The translations under genes and the position numbers were made by a program. A DNA stretch of 64,000 bases from a candidate division SR1 bacterium (GTDB taxonomy: Bacteria > Patescibacteriota > Gracilibacteria > Absconditabacterales > Absconditicoccaceae). The notes below the pieces were generated by a model, which worked only from the letters and a program-made list of their open reading frames with translations, ran no database searches and was not told the origin of the DNA. Below are positions 10,612 to 20,129 of this stretch, piece after piece; positions within the stretch are counted from its first letter, which is position 1, and each line of letters begins with the position of its first letter. Location of the stretch: the NCBI GenBank assembly GCA_026397475.1, contig JAPLUT010000002.1, positions 62,001 to 126,000 on the forward strand. The letters are read 5' to 3'.

Positions 10612-12063
10612 ATGGAAAATAACGAAACCAATGAATATAGCGAAAGCAGGCACTTACCAGAACTAAAGATCTGAAAACATAGGTCGAGATTGCCTATTAT
10701 TCAATGATGAATGGGGATAGGAGTATCCACATCAGAACTTGCCTGAGCTGTCGCACGTGAATGATGAATATGAACACTAAGCGCGTGAGCCATCCACAAA
10801 ACTCCTCTTTATAAAAAATATCGAGCAAGTCTTTTAGAACAAGCAGTAAAAAAATCACCAAACGGCAAGCTATCAGCAGAAGAACGTAGATACATATCTA
10901 CAGAAGCCAATATTTTATGTATCAAAGAAGAAGTAAAAAAAGCCAAAGAAATAGCTCAATGAAATGGGAAAATATTTATAAACATTATGGTCGCTTCCAA
11001 AGATTATGATGTCTGTGTAAAGGCAGCATGTGAGGCAGGAGTAGATGGTATCGTATCGGGAGCAGGATTACCCAAAGACTTACATAAACTTACTGTTGAA
11101 TATCCTGATGTGGCATTGATTCCAATATTATCTCAATCAAAAGGAGTAAGGGTGCTTATAGATATGTGGAACAAACCCTACGAAGTAAAATCTGAAATAG
11201 TAAATAATAGCACAACAACTATAAATGCTAGAAAAATAGAAAATAGGGGAGGAGAACTTTATCAAGAAAATTGAACAAATTTATTGGTAAAAACAACTGG
11301 TGAGTCTAGCATAATAACGGTATGAGACAGAGAATATAATTATACTAGAGATGATAATAAAAATATTATTCTCACAAAAATATATCAATGAAAAATTCCT
11401 GATGCGGTAATATTAGAAGATCCTTCAAAAGCAGGATGACATCTCTGAGCTATCAAAGGGCAATTAAGCGAAGTAAATAATCCAGAGACAACGCTTGAAG
11501 TAGCTCTACCTGCTACAATAAAAATACTAAAAGATAAAAATCTTGATGTCCCGGTAATAGCTGCTTGATGAATAGTTACGAAAAAAGACGTTGAAAGAAT
11601 GCTTGCATTATGAGCATCATGAGTACAACTTTGATCATTATTTCTAACTACAGAAGAAAGTAATGCTCATCCAGACTTTAAAAACGATGTAATAAATGCA
11701 AAAGTAGAAGACGTAGGGACCTACAATTCTAGCGCTTTTTATCCCGCAAGATATTTAAAAAAAAGTCTTGAGGGTAAGGATATTGAGTGAATAACTATAA
11801 AAACCAAGGACTGCCTTATCGAATGTCTAAGTCATTGTGCGCTCAAAGATTGAATTGGTTGATATGCCCAGATATGTATCCAAAATGAACTTCTCACTTC
11901 AGTAAAATGATCTGATGGAACTTGATTAAAGTTTATTTGATATCCTTTTACTCCAGAGTGAGAAAACAAAATTGCAACGCTTATACAAGAGATACAGGGA
12001 TCAAAATGAATATCTAAAATAACTTTCCCAACAGTAAAAGAAATTATGAAGACATTTGAATAG
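10612..12063 (+). CDS. Nitronate monooxygenase / FabK-like FMN oxidoreductase
   Basis: A 483-aa TIM-barrel flavoprotein. Landmarks: RLPIIQGGMGIGVSTSELAG at the N-terminus, GIGTLSAGA, INIMVASKDY, GVDGIVSGAGLP, DPSKAGGHLGA, VIAAGGIVTKKDV and LGASGVQLGSLF (phosphate-binding end of the barrel). These match the nitronate monooxygenase/2-nitropropane dioxygenase family. The physiological substrate is not deducible. Relative to short FabK/NMO proteins there is an insertion of about 70 residues (around 200-270) before the DAVILEDPSKAGG strand, and a Cys-bearing C-terminal region (ECLSHCALKDG). An earlier ATG at 10571 in another frame runs into TAA. A terminator follows directly. Confidence 0.85.
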
Positions 12064-12074
12064 CGGACACATGC

Positions 12075-12101
12075 AGAGGAGAGGAGTCTCCTCTTTTTTT
12101 T
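12075..12101 (+). terminator. Intrinsic terminator after NMO gene
   Basis: A perfect 8-bp stem AGAGGAGA/TCTCCTCT with a GGAG loop, followed by seven T residues, 11 bp after TAG at 12061. Confidence 0.85.
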
Positions 12102-12143
12102 GACTTTTTTTGCTTTTTAGAGTATACTTAGAAGCACGCTTTA

Positions 12144-12803
12144 ATGATAGCAATATATATAATGCATAGCTGAAGATATTTTGTAAAATCAATGGAAGAT
12201 GATTTGATACTCAAGATGCTAGTTTGAGAACAGAAAATAGCAAATCAAACCATAGAAAATATATTAGAGACGGTAACGATAAACCCCAATACGGTGAGTT
12301 TTAACGAACCCGTAAGATTATCTACAACGATTTTGTGAAAAAATTATGTAGAAACCTATAGGCCAGAATGAATTATATTTGAAACAGAACAAGAACCTAA
12401 ACACATATTTCCGTTTGATCTTATCGTACTCACCGATAATGATACTTTCGAAGTACAATACTATAAAATGGAAGGAAACCTCTGATTTTTCTATCAAAGA
12501 AACCTCATCCCCTGATACGAAAAATTTAAATGCTCTAGCTATGAAGATCTTATTCAAAAATACCCTAGTGTTGAAACAGTATTAAATGCAGTAAATGATT
12601 TTAGAATCCAAAATGGATTCAAGGCACTTCCCGAAGACAAAACAAGGCTTATTCATTATAACGAAGCAGTATTTCAAGAGCCCGTAAAGATAAAACCTGT
12701 AGCTATTTTTGGAACAAATGAAAAATCTAAACAAGTAGCAAAAGTATTTAATCTTCCCCATGCAAATTCAGCAAAAGAGTTTTATGAAAGTATAAAAAAC
12801 TAA
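12144..12803 (+). CDS. Hypothetical protein (219 aa)
   Basis: The frame is open from ATG 12144 to TAA 12801; in-frame ATGs at 12162 and 12192 are possible later starts. The product is soluble and mixed alpha/beta. It has a central ILGKNYVETYRPEG and a C-terminal PVAIFGTNEKSKQVAKVFNL stretch that looks like an NAD- or nucleotide-binding strand-loop-helix, though this is weak. No family is recognised. Its stop codon abuts the start of the SDR gene (TAA-ATG), so the two are almost certainly translated from one mRNA. Confidence 0.65.
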
Positions 12804-13604
12804 ATGCAGTGACTTAGCGTAAATAACAATCAAGAGCTCTGATTAGTAGTAGGATCAGAGACAAGTACTATAGGACAAGCAGCAGAAACTGCTTTGTTAA
12901 AAAATTTTAATGTAATCAAAACATCCAAAAACGAAAATGGAGAAAGAGTATATTTAGATATCTGTAACCTAGAATCTATTCAGTGATTTATAAAAAATTT
13001 TATTAAAAAATATCCATGAAAAAAGATTAAAGTGCTCTTTTTAAATGCAGGAAGCATGATAGCGGGAGATACGATATCTCGTTGAAATTTTTTCAAAAGA
13101 GTAAACGACGGAGAAATGAATATCAATACTCATGTCTACAATATCGTTCTCGTAGAATCTTTACAAAGAGAAGGAATCATCGACAAAAATACGAAGATAA
13201 TATACAATTCATCTGTCCAAATTTTTTCTCCTAAAGAATGATTTGAAGACTACGCAAAACTTAAAAACATGGTTTCAACTATTCTCCTAGAGGACAAAGA
13301 TCTTGATGTAAGTGTCTTAATACTCTCCTTAGTAAAGTGAACTCATATGACCAAAGAATTTGAAAAAAACCTGAGGGAAAGAGATATAAATATCGATGAA
13401 TATATCAAAGATACTATGCCAGAATGACAGCCAAGCTTGGATCAAGTAGAATACATAACGGAAAAAATAATAGAACATAAACAAGAAACAAAAGGAAAGT
13501 TTATTTGTCTAGATTGAGGAATAACAAGAAATCTATCAAAAGACATATCAAAAGATTGTATCTATTTTGATAAAAAAAGCGACTCCTTCAAAGAAATTAA
13601 ATAA
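12804..13604 (+). CDS. Short-chain dehydrogenase/reductase-like protein
   Basis: A 266-aa Rossmann protein. It has LGLVVGSETSTIGQAAE in the position of the TGxxxGxG loop (degenerate), LDICNLESI (acidic residue after beta-3), LFLNAGSM (NAG motif), IIYNSSVQIF (Ser strand) and DYAKLKNMV, which provides YxxxK, so the SDR catalytic triad may be intact. The cofactor loop is poorly conserved and the substrate is unknown. Its ATG directly follows the TAA of the previous gene. It ends 20 bp before the convergent flavoprotein gene. Confidence 0.72.
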
Positions 13605-13623
13605 AAAAAACATTCATTTTTAA

Positions 13624-15012
13624 TTATTCATTATTCATTCTTAATTTGCTTCAAATAGAAAGTCCTGCGATCATCCCCGTAGCTCGCGAAGATTGTAGAT
13701 TAAATCATCAAGTAAATCCGTCTATATTTAATATTTCTCAAGCAAAGTAGAGTCATTTGCAAAGAGTTGATTCCATGGTTTCATTGTTAACTTCATTGGT
13801 ATCTACGCCTCCTGCAGTGACAAATTCATCGCCTGGTCTGCGAGATATTGCATGTAAGGGGAATCAGTTTCACAATTTATTTGCTAAAGATTCGCGAGTA
13901 CTTTTGGTTAACTGAATAGCATGCTGTTTAGCATCTATTTTTTCAAAACGCAAAAATTCTTCCACAAAACGTTTAGAGAATTTCTGTCATAGAATCGTTT
14001 GCAATTCTTTATTCGGCTGCTCTTTCATAGCAGTTAATAAAAAAGTATTTCGTCGATTAAAATCATAGTCTGAATACGCTTGTACGAGTATTTCTAAAGA
14101 ATTAGTTTCATCTATCTTTTCAAATGCTGAATAGGCCGAGATAACAAATGTTGCAGGTCAAGAAATACCAAAATGCGTCAATAAAATTCATCACATAGCA
14201 GTCAATTTTTTTTCGTGAAGTTTAATATGCAACATCGCATTTTTAAAACTCAATCAGGAAAGGGGATGCGTCCAAGTTTCTTTGGTCAAAAAACTATTCA
14301 AAGAAGGTCAGAGAGGAGTGATAGTATGTCAGCACTCACGCGCAAAAGTATATCCATCTCAACTCGATCAGGTATGAGCGTATGCACTTCATCAGGTCGT
14401 GAGTATCACATAATCAAATTCGTATGACGAGATATCACTCACTAAAGTAAATTTTTTATTTTTTTTAATAGATACAATACTCTCTCCAAAATGAAGAATA
14501 ACTTTTTCACACACGACTGCTTTCGAAATATTTAATCACTTCATTTCATTCGTGCTTAAATTTTCTCAAGTCGTCGGTATTCCTCAATCATCCAAAAAAA
14601 CTTCGTTTCACTCGTTTTTTGGGTGGTTGAGAGTATTAGAAAACATTTTTTCAAAAATTCATACAATATCTGATCCTTTATTTGATACGGGGAAGATACG
14701 ATGATCAGCTTCTTCTTTGAGCTTTGCTCCATGATCTTCAAACCGATTTTTTATTTTTCTAGGTCAAAACTTTGAAAAAGTATATTTCAAAAATTCCGCA
14801 CCTCTAGGATAATTTTTTAGTAACTCATTATTTTTATACATCCCGGTAGTGACATTACAACGTCATCATCAGCTGATAAGCACCTTTGCTCAGAGCATTT
14901 TATTTTTTTCAAAAAGATGAATCTCTGCATCAATATTTTTCAATTCACTCAATGCAGCAGCAGCCATCATGCCTGCCGCTCATCATCAGATTATTGCTAT
15001 ACGAGCTTTCAT
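13624..15012 (-). CDS. BaiN/HI0933-family NAD(P)/FAD oxidoreductase with an in-frame repeat insertion
   Basis: A 462-aa flavoprotein. Residues 5-14 (IAIIGGGAAG) form the GxGxxG dinucleotide site, and its three consecutive Gly codons are all TGA. SGGGRCNVT (~51-59) again uses TGA TGA TGA. Other family landmarks are RIFPVSNKGSDIV, ITPLGPSLNSF, GLSFKNAM and AGGVDTNEVN. Residues ~128-167 (NHPKNEGNEVFLDDGGIPTT onward) are the translation of the 120-bp repeat at 14511-14630, which is also found in the HAD gene at 62.5 kb, so this stretch is an insertion in a surface loop. The exact reaction is unknown for most of the family. Confidence 0.85.
14511..14630. repeat. 120-bp in-gene repeat, copy A (RPE-like)
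   Basis: It matches 63001-63120 over exactly 120 positions with 13 differences and no indels. Both copies are read on the minus strand in the same frame, giving NHxKNEGNEV-x-LDDG-x-IPTTGE-x-L-x-TNEMKGL. Inverted arms are visible: ACGACT/AGTCGT, and on the minus strand CCAAAAAAC/GTTTTTTGG around GAGTGAAACGAA. Confidence 0.9.
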
Positions 15013-15116
15013 AGGTAAGTATAAGAGAATAAGAATAGTGAGAATATAGTGATTTGATTTTAGATTTCAGCAGTAAATGAATTCAACGCTCCAGGTCATT
15101 CCCTTTTCTGGTACCC

Positions 15117-15181
15117 GTCATTCCCGCGAAAGCGGGAATCCAAGCTTAATAGTATGGATTCCCGATCAGGTCGGGAATGAC
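15117..15181. repeat. Palindromic repeat element (double hairpin)
   Basis: GTCATTCCCGC-GAAA-GCGGGAATCC is followed after 14 bp by GGATTCCCGA-TCAGG-TCGGGAATGAC. Each half is a hairpin, and the outer arms GTCATTCCCG/CGGGAATGAC also pair. It has the form of REP/MITE-like elements. The sequence is clearly more GC-rich than its surroundings. It lies 79 bp upstream of the trhO start. A single-hairpin relative lies inside uvrD at 57.45 kb. Confidence 0.85.
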
Positions 15182-15259
15182 GTTAGTACGCAATTTCTTG
15201 AAATTCACAACGATATCCGTATAAAATCTAACATACAAATTTTAGATGTTATAAAAATA

Positions 15260-16354
15260 ATGCCATTAAAAACAGAATTTACTCTACTTACTTTTTATAA
15301 GTTTGTCGCTATCAAAAACCCTGAGCAAGAAGTCAAAAGACATCTCATTTTTTGTAGAGACATCGGAATGAAGGGGAGGATATATCTTTGAGAAGAAGGA
15401 ATCTCGGCTACGGTAAGTTGCAATAAAGGACAGCTTCAAGCATACAAAGCGTTTCTTGTAAGTAATGCATATTTTAATGATATTGAAGATATCGATATCA
15501 AATCTTCGAGTGTAAAATCACATGCATTTGAAAAGATGATCGTGAAATATCGTCCTGAAATTGTTTCTCTTGGAATCAAAGTTGATCCCAAACAAGTCAA
15601 AAAGGTCTACCAAAAGATATCCGTAGATGAATTTAAAAATATCGTAGATAGTTCAGATCAGAATTATGAAATCTTGGATATGAGAAATAGCTACGAATAC
15701 AAGTTATGACATTTCAAAAACTCGCTTCCTTCATGAACCGTTAATTTCAAAGAAGTAAAAGCTCTCGTCAAAGAATATGGAAAAAAATTTAAAAATAAAA
15801 AAGTTGTGATGTATTGCACCTGAGGTATTAGATGCGAAAAGCTCTCTGTCTTACTAAAAAATGAAGGCGTAGATAACTTCTATTCCCTAGACGGAGGAAT
15901 AGTTAAATACATCAATACCCATAACGATGGAAACTGGCTTTGAAATTTATATACCTTTGATTGATTGGTCAGTACGCCCGTGGGAGACGAAAAAACACAC
16001 ACAAAAATCTGAACCTGCATCTATACGGGTGCATCGACAGATTACATCGAGAACTGCAGATACAGCCCTTGCAACGCCCGCATTATCACGACAAGAAAAG
16101 CATACAAACAGCATCTCGGATTCTGTTCACAGGAATGTTTTGATAAAGGGAAGAAAGACTTATTGATCAAGCCAGATTTTTCACTAGACAAGAAGGATTA
16201 CAAAGATATTCGTTCACAGATTAAGTTAGGGAAATTAAAATTAGAAGAAACCCGCGAAGGTATATCAAGATATTTGGATAACAAATTAGGAAAACATAGC
16301 TTCAACCATAAGGAATCACAAAAAGAAGAATATGTAGATTCTTGTATGATATAA
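15260..16354 (+). CDS. trhO: tRNA uridine(34) hydroxylase TrhO (rhodanese-like, YceA/UPF0176)
   Basis: TrhO catalyses oxygen-dependent 5-hydroxyuridine formation at U34 of tRNA. The 364-aa protein has an N-terminal acylphosphatase-like domain (FTLLTFYKFVAIKNPEQ, then GRIYLGEEGISATVS), a rhodanese domain with YEILDMRNSYEYKLGHF and the active loop MYCTGGIRCEKL (Cys at ~186), and a C-terminal Cys-rich part (NCRYSPCNARI, GFCSQEC). I chose ATG 15260 because the protein family begins there. The frame continues upstream to an ATG at 15077 through the palindromic repeat, but that extension looks like leader DNA. Confidence 0.92.
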
Positions 16355-16952
16355 GGGGGGAGAGGAGTCTTGAAGAAATTTAGAATTAACAATTTTCCAC
16401 CCTCATGGATTTATCCTGAGGGACAAGGAAATTTTAAAAGTTCTCCAGAAAATATTCCAGAATAAAACAATATAAACATTAATTGAGGAAATATCAGTTC
16501 AAAACGGAAAATAGCTTATTTTAGACCATTACATACTTTACACAATATATCTTGTGCAAAGTTCGTTGTGTTTCAATGAGGAATTTCAAAATATAATAAT
16601 AATTCAAGTTATAGCTTATAATAAGCATTATATTCCATCATTAGATCTAATATATCTAGCACTACCGAGAAACAAGAAAATACTGGATTACTAAAAAAAC
16701 CATCAAAATACCCTATTTTTGGAAGAAAAATCAGGCCTGTTTTCATGTCTGGGTGCGACTAAGTGCCACAGAAGAGCAGAAAAGATCAGTTTTGAACTAG
16801 CATTTTAGCGGATTTAGCGGAGGAGACACTCCTCTGCCTTTTTAAGAAAAAATCCATACTATACATATTAATTTTGATATTGCATTTCGAAAGGAAATAG
16901 ATATATGTATACCACAAACAAAAAATAACAAGTAAATTTAATTTAAAAAAGA
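16355..16952 (+). other. 598-bp intergenic region ending in a transcript terminator
   Basis: No frame open for more than a few tens of codons with a start is credible in table 25. The region is AT-rich with a somewhat less AT-rich stretch at 16735-16845 (GGGTGCGACTAAGTGCC, short stem) ending in the terminator at 16817. This could be the 3' end of a small RNA or a long trhO 3' UTR. No known RNA family is recognised. Confidence 0.35.
16817..16843 (+). terminator. Intrinsic terminator
   Basis: GCGGAGGAG-ACA-CTCCTCTGC, a 9-bp stem with one G.U pair, followed by CTTTTT. No gene ends within 450 bp upstream, which implies an untranslated transcript. Confidence 0.8.
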
Positions 16953-17279
16953 ATGAACAAAAACAATGAATCAAAGGAAGGAACGCCTACAACAGGCTTC
17001 TTTGTGGCCCTCGGAGAAGAAACCGATAGCCTTAAAAAAAACAATACAATAAGCGAAGGCCGATTAGGCATCTTCCATAAAAAACCGGAATTAATTGCTA
17101 CATTAGCAAAAAACCCGGCTATGCACGGAACAAATGTGCATATTATAGAAGTTGCAGTACCCAAAGCTTCTGTTATAGGAAGCAATGCGGAAAAGTTCGG
17201 ATTCATCCGTGGTCATGAGGTTCCAATAATCTCTATAACCCCCCACATTCACAGTGCAACGGAAGTTGCACTTGCATAA
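16953..17279 (+). CDS. Hypothetical protein (108 aa), no TGA codons
   Basis: ATG 16953 to TAA 17277. The product has about ten glycines, none coded by TGA, and a less AT-rich composition than its neighbours. It contains GRLGIFHKKPELIATLAKNP and a C-terminal RGHEVPIISITPHIH. No family is recognised. Its own terminator follows at 17297, so it is a monocistronic unit. Lack of TGA may reflect high expression or origin from a standard-code genome. Confidence 0.7.
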   Translation: MNKNNESKEGTPTTGFFVALGEETDSLKKNNTISEGRLGIFHKKPELIATLAKNPAMHGTNVHIIEVAVPKASVIGSNAEKFGFIRGHEVPIISITPHIHSATEVALA

Positions 17280-17296
17280 CCCTATGCATTATTTTT

Positions 17297-17328
17297 AAAA
17301 GAGAGTTCCGGAATCCCGGGACTCTTTT
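17297..17328 (+). terminator. Intrinsic terminator
   Basis: AAAAGAG..TTCCGG/CCGGGACTCTTTT, a long stem with a 2-nt bulge and an AATC loop, 18 bp after the TAA of the 108-aa gene. The U-tract is short (TTTTGCCTT). Confidence 0.65.
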
Positions 17329-17363
17329 GCCTTATAGAAATTTTAAAAATATTTCCAATAAAG

Positions 17364-17640
17364 AAAAAACTACCTGATAATAACCAGGTAGCCGTCAGCT
17401 TCGGGGACGGCTTGCCCTTTATTATAAGGCGTACAGAATAAGTAATCTAGCTACCTATTGTGTATACCTAATAATTAGAATGCCGTCTCCAAAGGTTTGG
17501 TGCGAACGTTTCACTTTGGTAAGTTACTCAGCTAGCGAACAAATCTTTAGAATACTAAGAGATTTGTAATAAGGGTATTTTTTGTAGATGCCCATTGGCG
17601 TAACTCATTTTTGTTTTCTGCGTCTTTTTTGTTTACGTCA
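17364..17640 (-). ncRNA. Candidate structured ncRNA (minus strand) ending at a perfect terminator
   Basis: Read on the minus strand, a gene-free ~270 nt contains a 12-bp hairpin (17539-17550 with 17555-17567, one bulged base), CCAAAG/CTTTGG (~17492-17519), GCCGTC/GACGGC (17391-17411), and finally CTACCTG-GTTATTAT-CAGGTAG followed by six U (17364-17391). Several hairpins in series with a strong terminator and no ORF fit a stable RNA. I looked for tmRNA (no T-arm, no typical tag), SRP and 6S signatures and found none. The 5' end is a guess. Confidence 0.5.
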
Positions 17641-17771
17641 ACAATATATCATTATATAGCCATAAAACAAACAGATTAATGCATAATCATATAGCTTTTC
17701 GTTAGCACACGATGAAATAAAATATAACTTATATATTGTCATATTTGAATAATCAAGATATAATAAGCAAC

Positions 17772-17800
17772 AAAAAAAGGCCAAGACACAAGTCTTGACC
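17772..17800 (-). terminator. lemA terminator
   Basis: On the minus strand, GGTCAAGAC/GTCTTGGCC (9 bp, one G.U) is followed by TTTTTTT, 25 bp beyond the lemA stop. Confidence 0.85.
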
Positions 17801-17824
17801 AGATAATATTAGAGTTTTTGCGTA

Positions 17825-18451
17825 TTATTCTGTTCCCTCTGTAGGGATAGTATCTGCTGGAAAAGCACTAGTACCTCCAAAGTTTACTGTAGGAGCTACA
17901 TTTGCTCATTCTTTCGCTTCAAATTGTTGTGCTTTTTCAAAGTTAAACATCGCAGCTATAATATTTGCTGGGAATCTGCGAAGATAGGTATTTAAGGTAT
18001 TTACCGCATCATTAAAGTTTTTTCTTTCTACAGTAATTCTATTTTCTGTCCCTTCAAGTTGTGTCATAAGATCACGAAATGCTTGAATAGATTGAAGTGT
18101 CGGATAGTTTTCTACAACTGCTAATAATTTAGATAATGAAGATGATACCTCCCCTTGTGCTGCTTGAAATGCTGCCAAGGATTTTGCATCCTTAATATCA
18201 ACAGTTATCTTTGTAGCATTTGCTCTAGCATTAACTACAGCAATCAATACTCCACTCTCTTGTGCAGCAGCACCTTTTACCGTATTTACAAGATTTGGAA
18301 TAAGGTCCATTCTTCTTTGATACACGTTTTCTACTTGAGATCGAGCGGTTTTTACAGATTCATCAAATCCAACTAAGGTATTGTACTTACCTACAACAAA
18401 TAACACAAGGACGACAACGACAGCCAAGACGATAAGCAATGATTTTTTCAT
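17825..18451 (-). CDS. lemA: LemA family protein
   Basis: A 208-aa protein with an N-terminal TM anchor (SLLIVLAVVVVLVLFVVG), then the LemA core: YNTLVGFDESVKTARSQVEN, RMDLIPNLVNTVKG and FNDAVNTLNTYLRRFP. The family forms a helical bundle exposed outside the membrane; its function is unclear. Reading the single TGA as Gly adds the tail GANVAPTVNFGG...PTEGTE to TAA at 17825. Only one of about eleven glycines uses TGA. It lies in a block with a TPM-domain gene, a pairing common across bacteria. Confidence 0.93.
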
Positions 18452-18476
18452 AAGAAAAGCATTTTATAAAATAAAA

Positions 18477-19097
18477 TTATATTTTATTACATAAATCTGA
18501 AAGATAGACATGAATACGATGGATTAAAGCAGGAATTTCTCACTCCTCCACCTTATCATCCAAAAGATAATAAAAATTCTGACTATTACAAGACCAAGCA
18601 ATATCAAAGAGAGAAAGTAATTCTTTCATGTCTTTAGGGATTTTCATATCAGGAGATTTCAATAAAAGAGCTCATTCTCGGACAATTTGCATCCCCAACA
18701 AGATATGTTTCAAAAAATCTTTTCATTTATCCTGAGAAAGATATCCCTCTCTTAGTTGTACGCATTTATTACGAAGATCAAGTTCAAGCGAAGCTCTAAG
18801 ATCAGTTTTTTCTATCTTAAAATTTGATAAAATATTGCTCCCATAAAAGAGATCTGAATGATTTTTAATATTCAAAAGTTGTAGACAAAAGACATCGCTT
18901 CCCTGACTTATGTTGTCTTGTGTCAATATTATAAATCTCTCACGAGCGAAGAGAGGTCTGATAGAGTCTAGCAAAACAAAATTAACATCCTTGACAACAA
19001 AAACTGGTATCTCGTCAGCACCCTTTTGGTATAGATATATAGATACAAGTCAGTCTCTCAATACAGCGATGATCTCTTGCAGTTTTTTTGTGCCCAT
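18477..19097 (-). CDS. Hypothetical protein (206 aa) between lemA and TPM genes
   Basis: ATG at 19097, TAA at 18477. The N-terminus reads MGTKKLQEIIAVLRDGLVSI, followed by YQKGADEIPVFVVKDVNF, and the rest is mostly helical (NIKNHSDLFYGSN, ELDLRNKCVQLREGY). The layout of an early helix, a beta hairpin and then helices faintly recalls small nucleotidyltransferase-like or stress proteins, but no catalytic motif is visible. TGA-Gly occurs four times. It lies 25 bp upstream of lemA and is likely in one operon with it. Confidence 0.7.
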
Positions 19098-19189
19098 TAT
19101 AACGAATTCAGAATGTAAAATGTAGAATGCAGAACTAATTTAGAATATACGATAATTGCTAGTTGTTAACTATTAGTTGTTAGTTAGCT

Positions 19190-20095
19190 TTACCGTGATC
19201 AAGACGATCCCCCACCACCAAAACTTCAGCCACCAAATCATCCAAAACTTGATCATCCTCCTCCAAAAGAACTTCAACCCCCTCCTCCATATCGTATTCA
19301 TGTTCATCAACTTGATGTTCTACCATACAATGATCCCAATACTGAAAAAAGCAAAAAGAGATAAGAGACACATATCGCAAAGACAAAAGGAATTACTAAA
19401 GCAACAACAAGTCATAGGACGATTCCTCCTCCCATATACATCAATCGTCCATACTTTTTCATTTTTCTTTTTTTATTTTTTGTAGAAGAAGCAACAGTAA
19501 CCAAGCTACCAAAAACAGATATAGAAAAGATAAAGAAGAAAAAAACAAATTCCAAATATCTTTCATTAAAAGAATTACCAATCGTTGATTGTGATGTCTG
19601 AGAATATGATTGCACTATAGTAGGATCTTGTTGAATATATCAAGAAACATCATCAAGCATTTCTAATATCCCTTGATAATAATCTCCATTTCTAAAATTT
19701 GGAGGGAAGCGAGCTTCGCCTATTTGTTTGGTAACCAGATCTGGAAGCGTTCCTTCTAAACCATAGCCGACCTGAAGGGACCATTTTCTATCATCTACAG
19801 CTATCAAAAGAACCAAACCATTATCCTGACCCTTTTTTCCCACTCCCCATTGATTCCCTACGTCAACCGCTGCAAGGTTAATATCATCATCAACAGTCGG
19901 TACGACTAAGACGGCTATTTCAATACTGCTAGATTTTTCTATCTCTTGTATCTTTGTATTCAAATCAGCTTTCTGAGTTTCTGAAAAAACGCCTACCTTA
20001 TCGGTAACATATCATTCATTATTCGGAATAGTAAATCCGTAAACTACTCAGAATAAAGAAATTAGAATAAAACATTTTATAACGGTTTTGAACAT
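19190..20095 (-). CDS. TPM-domain membrane protein with Gly-rich tail (YgcG-like)
   Basis: A 301-aa protein. It has a signal-like N-terminus, then a TPM_phosphatase domain (TIPNNEGYVTDKVGVFSE, LNTKIQEIEKSSSIEIAVLV, GNQWGVGKKGQDNGLVLLIA, YGLEGTLPD), two TM helices (~185-205 and ~230-255) and a C-terminus of ~50 residues almost entirely Gly/Ser/Phe (SFGGGGSS-like repeats), where many Gly codons are TGA. Read in the standard code this tail would vanish. The TPM family has been tied to photosystem/membrane protein quality control and acid phosphatase activity. The role here is unknown; it pairs with lemA. Confidence 0.88.
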
Positions 20096-20129
20096 ACAGA
20101 AAGAAAAAATATAATAATAAAACATATCT

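Noticed and set aside
10571-10656. ATG at 10571 as the start of the NMO gene
   Set aside because: That frame runs into TAA after about 31 codons and is out of frame with the conserved NMO sequence; the ATG at 10612 gives the family N-terminus.
14215-14427. 70-aa plus-strand ORF within the flavoprotein
   Set aside because: Low-complexity Arg/Ser translation antisense to a conserved flavoprotein frame.
15077-15259. Upstream extension of TrhO to ATG 15077
   Set aside because: The extension is the translation of the palindromic repeat and flanking AT-rich DNA; homologous proteins begin at the ATG at 15260.
17364-17640. tmRNA on the minus strand (GCAGAAAACAAAAATGAG looked like a tag start)
   Set aside because: The frame gives no Ala-Ala tag ending and there is no tRNA-like T-arm or acceptor pairing; kept only as an unidentified RNA.
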